This document shows positions 56,370 to 64,000 of a stretch of DNA of 64,000 nucleotides, one piece after another. A model generated the notes under the pieces. The model saw only the letters and a program-made list of their open reading frames with translations, was not told the origin of the DNA and made no database searches. The DNA comes from Chitinimonas prasina. GTDB lineage: Bacteria; Pseudomonadota; Gammaproteobacteria; Burkholderiales; Chitinimonadaceae. Numbering within the stretch: position 1 is the stretch's first letter; each line of letters begins with the position of its first letter. The position numbers and the translations under genes are program-made. The DNA lies in assembly GCF_030160395.1 (NCBI RefSeq), contig NZ_BSOG01000001.1:1454117-1518116 (forward strand), written 5' to 3'.

Positions 56370-56695
56370 GTACGCAACGCCGTATCGAGCCGGCCACTGC
56401 GTGCCAGCAGGCATAGCAGGGAGGGCCAGAGCAGGGTGTTGACCCAGTCGTGCAGGCTGGCTTGCCAGTGCCAATGGCCCAGCAGGCTGAGTGCGTTGTG
56501 CCTGTCCAGCAGCTCGCCGGCCGTAGCGGCCAGTGCGGCCATGGCAAGGGGGAGTAAGGAACGCGGGGAACGGCGCCCCAGCAGCATGGCCAGCAGCCAT
56601 ACCAAGAGGCCGATGTGCAGGTGGAGGCTGTCGCGGGAGAGGCCAGTGAGGTCTACCAGGGCGAGCTTGCCGGCCTGGAAAAGGCTGGGTTCCAT
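56366..56695 (-). CDS. Small membrane protein of unknown family, coupled to chrA
   Basis: About 109 residues with three or so hydrophobic segments (LHIGLLVWLLAMLLG, SLLPLAMAALAATAGELL, LLWPSLLCLL). I do not recognise the family. The start is uncertain: ATG 56695 is preferred, with others upstream. Its stop overlaps the chrA start, so the two are co-translated. Confidence 0.6.
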   Translation of the reverse strand: MEPSLFQAGKLALVDLTGLSRDSLHLHIGLLVWLLAMLLGRRSPRSLLPLAMAALAATAGELLDRHNALSLLGHWHWQASLHDWVNTLLWPSLLCLLARSGRLDTALRT

Positions 56696-56757
56696 GGGGG
56701 ATGTCTTGTCGCAGATAAGGGCTGGCGGCATTATGCCGCAATGAAAGGCAAGGCCAG

Positions 56758-57342
56758 ATGACAAGACGCGTACTGACGGGCGATGATTTCCGGGCCATGC
56801 CCTGGCGGAACGGCGGGGGCAGTACCTGCGAGCTGTATCGCCTGCCTCATCCGCAGCGCCCCGATGATTTTGCCCTGCGGCTGTCCATTGCCACCGTGGC
56901 TGAGGGCGGGCCGTTTTCCAGCTTTCCTCTGGTCGACCGCACCCTGCTGCTGCTGGAGGGGGATGGCATGGCGCTGCAGTTTGAGGCTGGCGAGGAGGTG
57001 CTGCTGTCCGAACCGCTGCAGCCCTTGCGGTTTGCCGGTGAGGCGGCCGTAAGCTGCCGCCTGCTGGGTGGCAGCCTGCGGGACTTCAACCTGATGGTGG
57101 CGCGCGACTGGGGCGAGGCCAGCCTGGCGGTGGAGCAGTTGGCTGCCGGTCAGTCGGTGACGCTGGATGGTTCCAGGGTGCTGGTCTACCTGCTGCAGGG
57201 GCAACTGGACGACGCGGACGGATCATTGCTGCCCGGCCAGCTCCTGCTGCTGCAGGAGGCTGCGCAGACCCTGACCGCCACCACAGCCTGCCGCTATATC
57301 AGGGTGGTGGCGGCGCCGCGCGCTTGCATTCCCAGCCCTTGA
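56758..57342 (+). CDS. HutD-family protein
   Basis: A 194-residue cupin-fold protein: MPWRNGGGSTCELYRLP, FALRLSIATVAEGGPFSSFP and LVDRTLLLLEGDGM are the HutD signatures. HutD is associated with histidine utilisation elsewhere, but no hut enzyme is in this window, so the role here is open. Divergent from the small membrane protein. Confidence 0.9.
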   Translation: MTRRVLTGDDFRAMPWRNGGGSTCELYRLPHPQRPDDFALRLSIATVAEGGPFSSFPLVDRTLLLLEGDGMALQFEAGEEVLLSEPLQPLRFAGEAAVSCRLLGGSLRDFNLMVARDWGEASLAVEQLAAGQSVTLDGSRVLVYLLQGQLDDADGSLLPGQLLLLQEAAQTLTATTACRYIRVVAAPRACIPSP

Positions 57343-57394
57343 ACCATCCGGGCTTGCCCCGATTTTCGCTGTATCACCATTGGAATCCTGCACC

Positions 57395-57631
57395 ATGACC
57401 GCGCCTGAAGCCCAGTTGACCGTCGATCTTTCCGGCCTGAATTGCCCCCTGCCCATACTGCGGGCCAAGAAGGCCCTGGCCGATCTGCCCAGCGGCACGG
57501 TGCTGCACCTTGTCTGCACCGACCCCGGCACACCCAGCGACTTTGAGGCATTCTGCCGCCAGACGGGCCATGAGCTGGCACACCAGGAGCCGGCCGACGG
57601 GAAGTTCCTGTTCTGGATACGCCGGCGTTAA
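57395..57631 (+). CDS. TusA-family sulfurtransferase
   Basis: A 78-residue protein with the conserved cysteine in LSGLNCPLPILRAKKAL and the short beta-alpha fold of TusA. Carries sulfur for tRNA thiolation or related pathways. Start at 57395 preferred. Its last four bases overlap the stop of the gene on the other strand. Confidence 0.88.
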   Translation: MTAPEAQLTVDLSGLNCPLPILRAKKALADLPSGTVLHLVCTDPGTPSDFEAFCRQTGHELAHQEPADGKFLFWIRRR

Positions 57632-58056
57632 TGCGTACTGGCCTGCAGGGCATGCATGCGCTGTAGCGACAGGGTGACCAGTTCCCGCAGCGCAGCCATG
57701 TCCACCTGTGCCAGCGACTTCAGATACATGCAGCTCTTGCCCAGCCTGTGCTTGCCCAGGCGGGCCAGCAAGGGGGCATGCTCGTCGAAGCCAGCTAGCA
57801 GGTAGAGCGTGAGATCTTGCTTGCGGGGTGAGAAGCCCAGCATGAACATATCGCCTTCATGGCCGCTGGCGTAGCGATAGTGATATTGGCCGAAGCCCAC
57901 CATGCTGCTGGCCCAGATGACCGGTGGATAGCCACTGATCTCCTGCATCAGGGTGGTGAGGGTGCGGCAATCGGCCTGCCGCTGCGGATCGCCTATGCCC
58001 GCCAGGAATTCCGCGATGGTCTCGCCGCTGGGGCGAGTCTTGGTGGTGCTGCTCAT
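57628..58056 (-). CDS. DUF1801-family protein
   Basis: A 142-residue protein with the DUF1801 (YdhG-like) pattern: PQRQADCRTLTTLMQEISGY, PVIWASSMVGFGQYHYRYAS and DLTLYLLAGFDEHAPLL. Function unknown. The ATG at 58056 gives the family N-terminus. Convergent with tusA and overlapping it by four bases. Confidence 0.87.
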   Translation of the reverse strand: MSSTTKTRPSGETIAEFLAGIGDPQRQADCRTLTTLMQEISGYPPVIWASSMVGFGQYHYRYASGHEGDMFMLGFSPRKQDLTLYLLAGFDEHAPLLARLGKHRLGKSCMYLKSLAQVDMAALRELVTLSLQRMHALQASTH

Positions 58057-58280
58057 GTGGGGCTCCCTGGGGCCTGCTTGAACACAAGTCAATGATGGAC
58101 CGTAACAGCTAGAGCAGGCGCCTAAGCTGCCCTGATACGCCAGGCACTTACCGATAATGCGCCAGTGTAGTGTAGGCAAAACCGGTGGGGCCAGGGCGGA
58201 GGCCGGGTGTGCGACATTCTCCACAAGGCCTTGGATTCACGGGATAATTGCAGCTTACCGCCACTCTGCTTCCCTGAGCC

Positions 58281-59318
58281 ATGACCCAAATTACGCTTAT
58301 CCGCCCCGATGACTGGCACCTGCACCTGCGCGACGGTGATGCCTTGAAAGCAGTGCTGCCTGACACAGCTCGCCGCTTTGGCCGCGCCATCGTGATGCCC
58401 AATCTGAAACCACCTGTGCGTACGGTGGCAGAGGCAGCGGCCTACCGTGAGCGCATCCTGGCGGCCGTGCCGGCTGGCATGGCGTTTGAGCCGCTGATGA
58501 CCCTGTACCTGACCGATGTGACACCGCCCGAAGAAATAGAGCGGGTCAAGGCCAGTGGCTTCGTCAAGGCGCTCAAGCTCTACCCCGCTGGCGCCACTAC
58601 CAACTCGGATGCCGGCGTGACCGATGTGAACAAGGTGCTGCCCACCCTGGCGGCCATGGCCGAGCTTGGCGTGCCCCTGCTGGTGCACGGTGAAGTCACC
58701 GATACGGCGGTCGATGTATTCGACCGCGAAGCCGTGTTCATCGATCAGGTCATGAAGCCCTTGCTGGAGAAGCTGCCCCGGCTCAAGGTGGTGTTCGAGC
58801 ACATCACCACCAAGCAAGCGGCCAATTTCGTCTGGAGCGCCGGCGACAATGTCGCGGCCACTATTACGGCCCATCATCTGCTGATGAACCGCAATGCCCT
58901 GTTCCAGGGAGGCATACGACCGCACCATTACTGCCTGCCTGTACTCAAGCGCGAGATTCATCGCCAGGCGCTGATGGATGTGGCGGTCAGTGGCAGCCCC
59001 AAATTCTTCCTCGGCACCGACAGTGCGCCGCATGGCAAATCCACCAAGGAGGCCGCCTGCGGCTGTGCCGGCATGTATACCGCCAACAATGGCATCGAGC
59101 TGTATGCCGAGGCCTTTGATGCCGTGGGGGCGCTGGACAAGCTGGAAGGTTTCGCCAGCCGCTTTGGCCCGCTGTTCTATGGCCTGCCGGCCAATCCTGA
59201 CCATATCACCCTGGTCAAGGAGCCCACGCCGGTGCCCCTGGAGCTGCCCTATGTCGGTAGCGACACCCTGGTGCCCTTGCGTGCCGGTGAAACCGTAGGC
59301 TGGCGTCTGCAGGCTTGA
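58281..59318 (+). CDS. pyrC: Dihydroorotase
   Basis: A 345-residue zinc enzyme forming dihydroorotate in pyrimidine synthesis. Metal ligands are in [10 protein letters not shown], the bridging lysine in KALKLYPAG, then [15 protein letters not shown], and the catalytic aspartate in FLGTDSAPH. The length is normal for the PyrC class (about 348). Confidence 0.97.
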   Translation: MTQITLIRPDDWHLHLRDGDALKAVLPDTARRFGRAIVMPNLKPPVRTVAEAAAYRERILAAVPAGMAFEPLMTLYLTDVTPPEEIERVKASGFVKALKLYPAGATTNSDAGVTDVNKVLPTLAAMAELGVPLLVHGEVTDTAVDVFDREAVFIDQVMKPLLEKLPRLKVVFEHITTKQAANFVWSAGDNVAATITAHHLLMNRNALFQGGIRPHHYCLPVLKREIHRQALMDVAVSGSPKFFLGTDSAPHGKSTKEAACGCAGMYTANNGIELYAEAFDAVGALDKLEGFASRFGPLFYGLPANPDHITLVKEPTPVPLELPYVGSDTLVPLRAGETVGWRLQA

Positions 59319-59409
59319 GCGCAGATAGCTGGGCAGCGATACCTGGCAATCAGGCGGCAAAGCCAAACTTGCCTGCAGGGGGCTTGACCGGGGTGGTAGA
59401 CTAGCAGGG

Positions 59410-59836
59410 CGAAGTTGGCCGGACAGTCGCCGCCCGCGCAAGCGGGGGGAGGAAAGTCCGGGCTTCATAGGGCAGGATGCCGGCTAACGGCCGGGCGTCG
59501 TGAGGCGACGGAAAGTGGAACAGAGAGCTGAACCGCCGATGGCTGGACTGCATGGCCCGCAAGGGTTGTGTGGTTGTACCCGAACCAGGCGCAAGCCGGG
59601 CAAGGGCAGCACAGGTAAGGGTGAAAAGGTGCGGTAAGAGCGCACCGCTCGACTGGTAACAGCTCGAGGCAGGCTAAACCCCATCCGAAGCAAGACCAAA
59701 TAGGCAAGCGTTGACGGGGCCCCCTGAGCTTGCGGGTAGGTTGCTTGAGGCGTGCAGCAATGTACGTCCTAGAGGAATGACTGTCGGCAGCGGGCAACCG
59801 CTGCGTCACAGGACCCGGCTTACAGGCCGACTTCGC
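59410..59836 (+). ncRNA. rnpB: RNase P RNA (class A)
   Basis: About 427 bases with the conserved core: GAGGAAAGTCCGGGC (P4 5' strand, ~59450), ACAGGTAAGGGTGAAAAGGT and AACCCCATCCG, the universal GAGGAATGACTG near 59773, and ACAGGACCCGGCTTACAGGC (P4 3' strand). The ends GAAGTTGG and CCGACTTC pair as P1. Processes tRNA 5' ends with RnpA protein. Boundaries good to a few bases. Confidence 0.97.
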
Positions 59837-59852
59837 CTTTGATACCCCCAAG

Positions 59853-59878
59853 AGACGCAGCCCTGTGCTGCGTCTTTT
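59853..59878 (+). terminator. Terminator after rnpB
   Basis: AGACGCAG, seven-base loop, CTGCGTCT, then TTTT, 17 bases past the end of the RNase P RNA. Confidence 0.85.
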
Positions 59879-59897
59879 GCTTGCTGGCTTGCGGGCA

Positions 59898-60833
59898 CTA
59901 GAAGTGCCGGCGTAGATCCAGCCCCTTGTACAAGCCGGCTACCTCGTCGGCATAGCCATTGAACATCAGGGTCTTGCGCTTGAGGAATTCGCCTATGCGG
60001 CGTTCGCTGGCCTGGCTCCAGCGCGGGTGATCCACTTCGGGGTTCACGTTGGAGTAGAAGCCGTACTCGGTGGGTGCGGCGCGGGTCCAGCTGCTGATGG
60101 GCTGTTTCTCTACCAGCCGTATCCTGACGATGGACTTGATGCTCTTGAAGCCATACTTCCAAGGCACCACCAGCCTGACCGGCGCGCCGTTCTGGCGCGG
60201 CAGCGGCTTGCCATAGAGGCCCACCGCCAGGATGGCGAGCGGGTGCATGGCCTCATCCAGGCGCAAGCCTTCCACATAGGGCCAGTCCAGCACCGAGGTC
60301 TTCTGGCCTGGCATCTGTTCGGGTGCCAACAGGGTGGTGAACTCCAGGTATTTGCCCCGGCTGGTGGGTTCCACCTGCTTGAGCAAGGCGCTCAAGGGCA
60401 GGCCTACCCAGGGGATGACCATGGACCAGCCCTCAACGCAGCGCAGGCGGTAGATGCGCTCTTCCAGCGGGGCCAGCTTGAGCAGGCTGTCGATATCAAA
60501 GCGGCGTGGCTTGGCCACCTCGCCGCCAACCTCCACCACCCAGGGATCGGTCTTGAGCGTGTGGGCATGGTCGGCCGGATCGCCCTTATCGGTGCCGAAC
60601 TCGTAGAAATTGTTGTAGCTGGTGATCTGGCCCAGGCTGTTCTGCGGCTCGCTGCTGCTGTAGCGGCTCTTGTAGAAGGTGGGCAGCTTCTCCAGCGGGG
60701 CGGCGACGGCCTCGGGCAGCAAGGCCGCCGCACCCAGTGCCGCTGCGCCCTGCATCCAGGCACGGCGGCTCAGGTAGAGGTCTTCCGGCGTGATCTCGCT
60801 GGGGGCGATATGGGGCGGACGATAGGCGGACAT
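59898..60833 (-). CDS. msrP: Periplasmic methionine-sulfoxide reductase catalytic subunit
   Basis: A 311-residue molybdenum-cofactor protein of the YedY/MsrP family that repairs oxidised methionines in the envelope. It has a Tat signal ([13 protein letters not shown] at ~22-34). The molybdenum-ligand cysteine is in [15 protein letters not shown], followed by PLSALL and [20 protein letters not shown]. Its usual haem membrane partner msrQ is not adjacent; the neighbours are rnpB downstream and a small membrane gene upstream. Confidence 0.94.
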   Translation of the reverse strand: MSAYRPPHIAPSEITPEDLYLSRRAWMQGAAALGAAALLPEAVAAPLEKLPTFYKSRYSSSEPQNSLGQITSYNNFYEFGTDKGDPADHAHTLKTDPWVVEVGGEVAKPRRFDIDSLLKLAPLEERIYRLRCVEGWSMVIPWVGLPLSALLKQVEPTSRGKYLEFTTLLAPEQMPGQKTSVLDWPYVEGLRLDEAMHPLAILAVGLYGKPLPRQNGAPVRLVVPWKYGFKSIKSIVRIRLVEKQPISSWTRAAPTEYGFYSNVNPEVDHPRWSQASERRIGEFLKRKTLMFNGYADEVAGLYKGLDLRRHF

Positions 60834-60936
60834 GGCGACTCCTGCTGGGTACGGGGTTTGGACCCACCTTGGTCGTACCGGTTCGGCATTTCTGACGGGG
60901 CGCCGGGCTGTGGATAACTAGCCCGCTAGCCTTGCC

Positions 60937-61131
60937 CTAGGCGCTGCTGCCATAGCGCCACCAGTGCCAGCCTCCCATGATGCAGGAGGCAAGCAGCATG
61001 GCATAGGCCAGGGTGACGATATGGCCACGGAAGCGCTGGCGTGTCTCGGGCTTGAGGACGGCATTCCAAAGCAGCAACAGCACGGCCAGGAACAGGCCCA
61101 GCCGTATCAGTTTGACCAGCATCTCAGCCAC
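60937..61131 (-). CDS. Small two-helix membrane protein, unknown
   Basis: 64 residues: helix ~9-27 (IRLGLFLAVLLLLWNAVL) and helix ~40-58 (VTLAYAMLLASCIMGGWHWW), separated by KPETRQRFRGH. I do not recognise a family. It follows the lipoprotein gene closely on the same strand, with a possible GGAGG site before it. Confidence 0.6.
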   Translation of the reverse strand: MAEMLVKLIRLGLFLAVLLLLWNAVLKPETRQRFRGHIVTLAYAMLLASCIMGGWHWWRYGSSA

Positions 61132-61146
61132 CTCCTGCCGAGTCGC

Positions 61147-61482
61147 CTACAGGCATTGCACCACGCCCTCGGCGTACTGGCGTGCTCCCAGCAGGGTGTT
61201 CTCGGTACCGGACTTGTAGCTCAGCAGCTGCCAGCTCTTGCAGCCGAGCTTCTGGGTGAAGGTATCGGCGCGGCGACGGAAAAACTGCTCGGCCTGGCCG
61301 TCAAACAGTAGTGAGGAGCCGGTGACACGCAGTTGGTACTTCTTTTGACCGAGATAGCGGGTGTCGCTGTCCTGCAGCACGCCGTTGTTTTCTGCCACTG
61401 CCTGACCGGTCTGCTGGAGCTGCGCACAGGCGGATAACAGCAATGACATCGGTATTAGTAGGGCAAGAATGCGGTTGGACAT
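61147..61482 (-). CDS. Small lipoprotein of unknown function
   Basis: 111 residues with a lipobox (LLLSAC, cysteine at position 19), then a short periplasmic domain with two more cysteines (LGCKSW and VVQCL) that could form a disulfide. No family recognised. It is 15 bases upstream of the two-helix protein, so they probably form an operon, and it is divergent from the dcw cluster. Confidence 0.65.
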   Translation of the reverse strand: MSNRILALLIPMSLLLSACAQLQQTGQAVAENNGVLQDSDTRYLGQKKYQLRVTGSSLLFDGQAEQFFRRRADTFTQKLGCKSWQLLSYKSGTENTLLGARQYAEGVVQCL

Positions 61483-61627
61483 GAAGGCGTTTTCCGAACG
61501 AAGTTGAGACGTTACTTTCAGGTTTTAACATAAACCCTTATTTGCAAAGGATTATTGCATTAGGGTACTACTTGGCAAATTAGCCGTAAGTGATTGTAGC
61601 AAAAACAAAAAATCCCAAAGCGTTAGC

Positions 61628-61690
61628 TTGACCCGGTTTGATTCCTTGCCATATAGTGGGGTGTAGTGGGAAAAAGTGGTGAAAAGTGTT
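61628..61690 (+). promoter_or_regulatory. dcw-cluster promoter with MraZ-type direct repeats
   Basis: TTGACC (61628-61633), 18 bases, TATAGT (61652-61657). Four AGTG-initiated repeats at exact 10-base spacing follow from 61655: AGTGGG, AGTGGG, AGTGGT and AGTGTT. MraZ is known to bind TGGG-type direct repeats ahead of its own gene, so this should be its autoregulatory site, overlapping the -10 and start of transcription. Confidence 0.8.
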
Positions 61691-61769
61691 TCATCCGCCC
61701 ACGAATGGATTTTTCCTGGAAGGCTTTAAGTCGGGCTTTCTCCCCCAATGCGGGAACTTGGCGTTAATC

Positions 61770-62216
61770 ATGTTTGGCGGCGTAGCACTCCTTAACCTCG
61801 ACAGCAAAGGGCGATTGGCCATACCGGCCAAGCATCGCGACGCCCTGCTTGAGGGTTGCGGCGGGCGGCTGACGGTCACGGTCGATCCCAGCCAGTGCCT
61901 GCTGATCTATCCCCAGCCTGCCTGGGAACCTGTGCGTGACAAACTGAATAATCTACCTGCTTTCAATCCCCAGGCCCGCGCATTGCAGCGCCTGATCCTG
62001 GGCCATGCGGAGGAGGTGGAGATCGATTCCGCCGGCCGCATCCTGCTGTCTACCACCCTGCGCAGCTTTGCCCAACTCGACAAGGCCGTGGCCCTGGTTG
62101 GCCTGGGCAGTAAGTTCGAGTTGTGGGATGAAGCGCGCTGGCATGCGCAAACCGCTGCAGCGCTGGCCATGTCGCCAGCCGATATTGCAGCCCAACTTGA
62201 CGGTTTCGTGCTGTGA
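61770..62216 (+). CDS. mraZ: Transcriptional regulator MraZ
   Basis: A 148-residue AbrB-like regulator of the dcw cluster, with two repeated halves ([20 protein letters not shown] and [20 protein letters not shown]). I chose the ATG at 61770 ([11 protein letters not shown]) since the family starts there; the GTG at 61686 falls within the repeat operator. It overlaps rsmH by four bases (GTGA). Confidence 0.95.
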   Translation: MFGGVALLNLDSKGRLAIPAKHRDALLEGCGGRLTVTVDPSQCLLIYPQPAWEPVRDKLNNLPAFNPQARALQRLILGHAEEVEIDSAGRILLSTTLRSFAQLDKAVALVGLGSKFELWDEARWHAQTAAALAMSPADIAAQLDGFVL

Positions 62217-63172
62217 GCGCCGCTGACTTTCTCCACCGCACGGTGCTGCTAACCGAAGCGGTGGACGGGTTGGCCATCAAGCCCGATGGTTGCTACGTGG
62301 ACTGCACCTATGGCCGTGGCGGCCATTCCCGCTTGATTCTTTCCCGTCTGGGACCAGCTGGGCGCCTGATCGCGTTCGACAAGGACCCGCAGGCCGTCGC
62401 CAATGCCCGCAGCATTGCCGACCCCCGATTCAGCATCGTGCATGAGCCCTATGCCGCCTTCCACAGCGGCCTGGATGAATTGGGCGTGGGCCTGGTCGAC
62501 GGTGTGCTGATGGACCTGGGTGTGTCTTCCCCCCAGATAGATGACGCCAGCCGTGGCTTCAGCTTTCGCTTTGATGCCCCGCTGGACATGCGCATGGATA
62601 CGACCCGGGGCCAAACGGCCGCGGAATGGCTGGCAACGGCCGAGCAGGCAGACATCACAGAGGTGATACGGGACTATGGCGAAGAACGGTTTGCTAAACA
62701 GATTGCAGGCGCGCTTGTTGCGGCTCGGGTCGAAAACCCTGTCGTCACAACAGGACAACTTTCCCAGATCGTGGCAAAGGCCGTCCGCACCCGGGAGCCG
62801 GGCCAGGATCCGGCGACGCGCACCTTCCAGGCTATACGGATTTACATCAATCGTGAGCTTGAGGAGCTGTCGCTGACCTTGCCCCAGGCCCTGGGCCGCT
62901 TGGCAGCGGGCGGTCGTTTTTCCGTCATTGCCTTCCATTCGTTGGAAGACCGTATCGTCAAGCGCTTCATGCAGGACGCCGCCAAGGCCGATCGCCTGCC
63001 CTCGCGCCTGCCGGTGCGGGCTGCTGATATCGGCGAGGCGCCGCTGAAGTTGATCGGCAAGCCGGTGCGAGCATCGCAAGCCGAAGTGGATGAAAACCCG
63101 CGCGCCCGCAGCGCCATTCTGCGTATTGCAGAGCGTACAGGTGCGCCCATTCCCAAAGGGATGAGCGCTTAA
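62213..63172 (+). CDS. rsmH: 16S rRNA (cytosine-1402-N4) methyltransferase
   Basis: A 319-residue SAM-dependent methyltransferase. [13 protein letters not shown] opens the protein, [15 protein letters not shown] binds [22 protein letters not shown] and [13 protein letters not shown] are signatures. Start GTG at 62213, overlapping the mraZ stop. Confidence 0.97.
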   Translation: MSAADFLHRTVLLTEAVDGLAIKPDGCYVDCTYGRGGHSRLILSRLGPAGRLIAFDKDPQAVANARSIADPRFSIVHEPYAAFHSGLDELGVGLVDGVLMDLGVSSPQIDDASRGFSFRFDAPLDMRMDTTRGQTAAEWLATAEQADITEVIRDYGEERFAKQIAGALVAARVENPVVTTGQLSQIVAKAVRTREPGQDPATRTFQAIRIYINRELEELSLTLPQALGRLAAGGRFSVIAFHSLEDRIVKRFMQDAAKADRLPSRLPVRAADIGEAPLKLIGKPVRASQAEVDENPRARSAILRIAERTGAPIPKGMSA

Positions 63173-63448
63173 GTGACGCGGTTGAACTTGTTGTTGCTCT
63201 TTGTCCTTATCGCCTGTGCGCTGGGGGTCGTTACCTCACAGCATAAAGCCCGGCGAGCCTATATCGAGTTGCAGAAGGCGCAGGCCGAGGCACGCCGTCT
63301 GGATGTGGAGTGGGGCCAGTTGCAGCTGGAGCAAAGCACCTGGGCCATGCATTCGCGGATAGAACGGGAAGCCTCGACCCGGCTGAACATGCGAGTGCCT
63401 GATGGCGCCCATACCCAGCTGGCTCCGGTGGCCGGAGGCGCGCAGTAA
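63173..63448 (+). CDS. ftsL: Cell-division protein FtsL
   Basis: A 91-residue bitopic divisome protein: one transmembrane helix (residues ~4-21) and a periplasmic leucine-zipper-like coil (YIELQKAQAEARRLDVEW). GTG start immediately after rsmH, and its TAA overlaps the ftsI ATG (TAATG). Confidence 0.9.
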   Translation: MTRLNLLLLFVLIACALGVVTSQHKARRAYIELQKAQAEARRLDVEWGQLQLEQSTWAMHSRIEREASTRLNMRVPDGAHTQLAPVAGGAQ

Positions 63449-64000
63449 TGGCCTATCGCACCAACAAGAACCTCGCCCTCAAGCTGCAGATGTGGCGTGC
63501 CTGGCTGGTGCTGGGCGGCTTGCTGACCTTGTTCCTGGTGCTGGTGGGGCGTGCTGCCTACCTGATGAGCTACAAGGAAGAGTTCCTGCGCGAGCAGGGC
63601 GAAGCCCGCTACAGCCGCCGGCTGGTGCTGGAAGCCAATCGCGGCATGATTACCGACCGCAACGGCGAGCCGCTGGCGATATCGACCCCAGTGCAGTCGG
63701 TCTGGGCCAGCCCACCGGACGTGCCCAAGCTGACCGACACGCAGCTGGCCAATCTGGCGCGTGCCCTGGGGCTCAAGCCGGCCGAGGTGAAGCGCAAGCT
63801 GGCCGACAAGAAGCGCGACTTCGTCTACCTGCGCCGGCAGATGCCGCCGGATGCCGCCGAGCGTGTGCTGGGCCTGGGCATTCCCGGTGTCGCCAAGCAG
63901 ACCGAGTACCGCCGCTTCTACCCGGCAGGCGAGGTGCTGGCGCATGTGATCGGCTTTACCGGCATAGACAACAAGGGCCAGGAAGGCTTTGAACTGACCC
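63448..64000 (+). CDS. ftsI: Division transpeptidase FtsI (PBP3), 3' truncated by the window
   Basis: The first ~184 residues of the septal peptidoglycan transpeptidase: short cytosolic start, a transmembrane helix (~17-40, WLVLGGLLTLFLVLVGRAAY), then the dimerisation domain with ANRGMITDRNGEPLAIS and YPAGEVLAHVIGFTGIDNKG. The catalytic SxxK domain lies beyond the window. The ATG at 63448 overlaps the ftsL stop. Confidence 0.95.
   Translation, partial: MAYRTNKNLALKLQMWRAWLVLGGLLTLFLVLVGRAAYLMSYKEEFLREQGEARYSRRLVLEANRGMITDRNGEPLAISTPVQSVWASPPDVPKLTDTQLANLARALGLKPAEVKRKLADKKRDFVYLRRQMPPDAAERVLGLGIPGVAKQTEYRRFYPAGEVLAHVIGFTGIDNKGQEGFELT

Noticed and set aside
58122-59468. 448-codon frame opposite pyrC
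   Set aside because: Antisense shadow that also runs into the RNase P RNA.
59484-60162. Frames across the RNase P RNA
   Set aside because: The region is a structural RNA, so these frames have no coding meaning.

Overview
The window is a GC-rich, gene-dense stretch of bacterial chromosome, most like a betaproteobacterium, possibly of the Neisseriales/Chitinimonas kind (inferred from gene order, not from a database match). Supporting orders include gshB-EIIA(Man)-ptsH-ptsI, dciA facing an M23 peptidase plus secA, SPOR protein-dsbA, dapF-DUF484-xerC, waaC-waaA, and mraZ-rsmH-ftsL-ftsI. It also carries LPS-core genes, a FadL porin and Tat/Dsb machinery, so it is Gram-negative. I see no phage, CRISPR array, transposase or complete insertion sequence; mobile-like sequence is limited to a short dispersed repeat.

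Layout. 1-3.4 kb: end of gshB and a permease-free (regulatory) PTS phosphorelay. 3.6-12.7 kb: the most interesting region, a divergent cluster. Leftward it encodes a neutral ceramidase, a FadL-type porin and a TetR repressor. Rightward it encodes a GMC oxidoreductase, a fused aldehyde dehydrogenase and a PLP-dependent fold-III (D-threonine-aldolase-like) enzyme in overlapping frames. Between the two arms lie a pair of 14-bp inverted operator-like sites. I propose a sphingolipid (ceramide/sphingoid base) catabolic system. 12.7-25 kb: parE, a lone TraB/VirB10-like protein, initiator tRNA-Met, uppP, an HD-GYP phosphodiesterase, a YkgJ protein and small exporter, a glutathione transferase, a GGDEF cyclase, hemB, elaA and argH. 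25-31.3 kb: SPOR protein, dsbA, gloA, two tRNA-Lys genes, a PhnB-like protein, a membrane-anchored TAXI protein and a YbaL-type antiporter. 31.3-41 kb: LPS/sugar genes (epimerase, glycosyltransferase, waaC, waaA), RNase Z, dciA, M23 peptidase and secA. 41-48.4 kb: a DctS/DctR-like two-component system next to an orphan TRAP binding protein and a complete TctCBA transporter. 48.4-61.5 kb: xerC, DUF484 and dapF, then metabolic and transport singletons, pyrC, the RNase P RNA, msrP and two small envelope proteins. 61.6 kb to the end: the start of the division/cell-wall (dcw) cluster behind a promoter with MraZ-type repeats.

How the genes work together. In the proposed sphingolipid system the porin admits lipid and the ceramidase releases a fatty acid and a sphingoid base. 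The oxidoreductase and dehydrogenase would oxidise the C1 alcohol to an acid. The resulting amino acid would have D configuration at C2, which is what a D-threonine-aldolase-like enzyme would cleave to glycine and a long-chain aldehyde. This is inference from families, order and stereochemistry, and has not been shown. Most of the rest is housekeeping with conserved Betaproteobacterial gene order.
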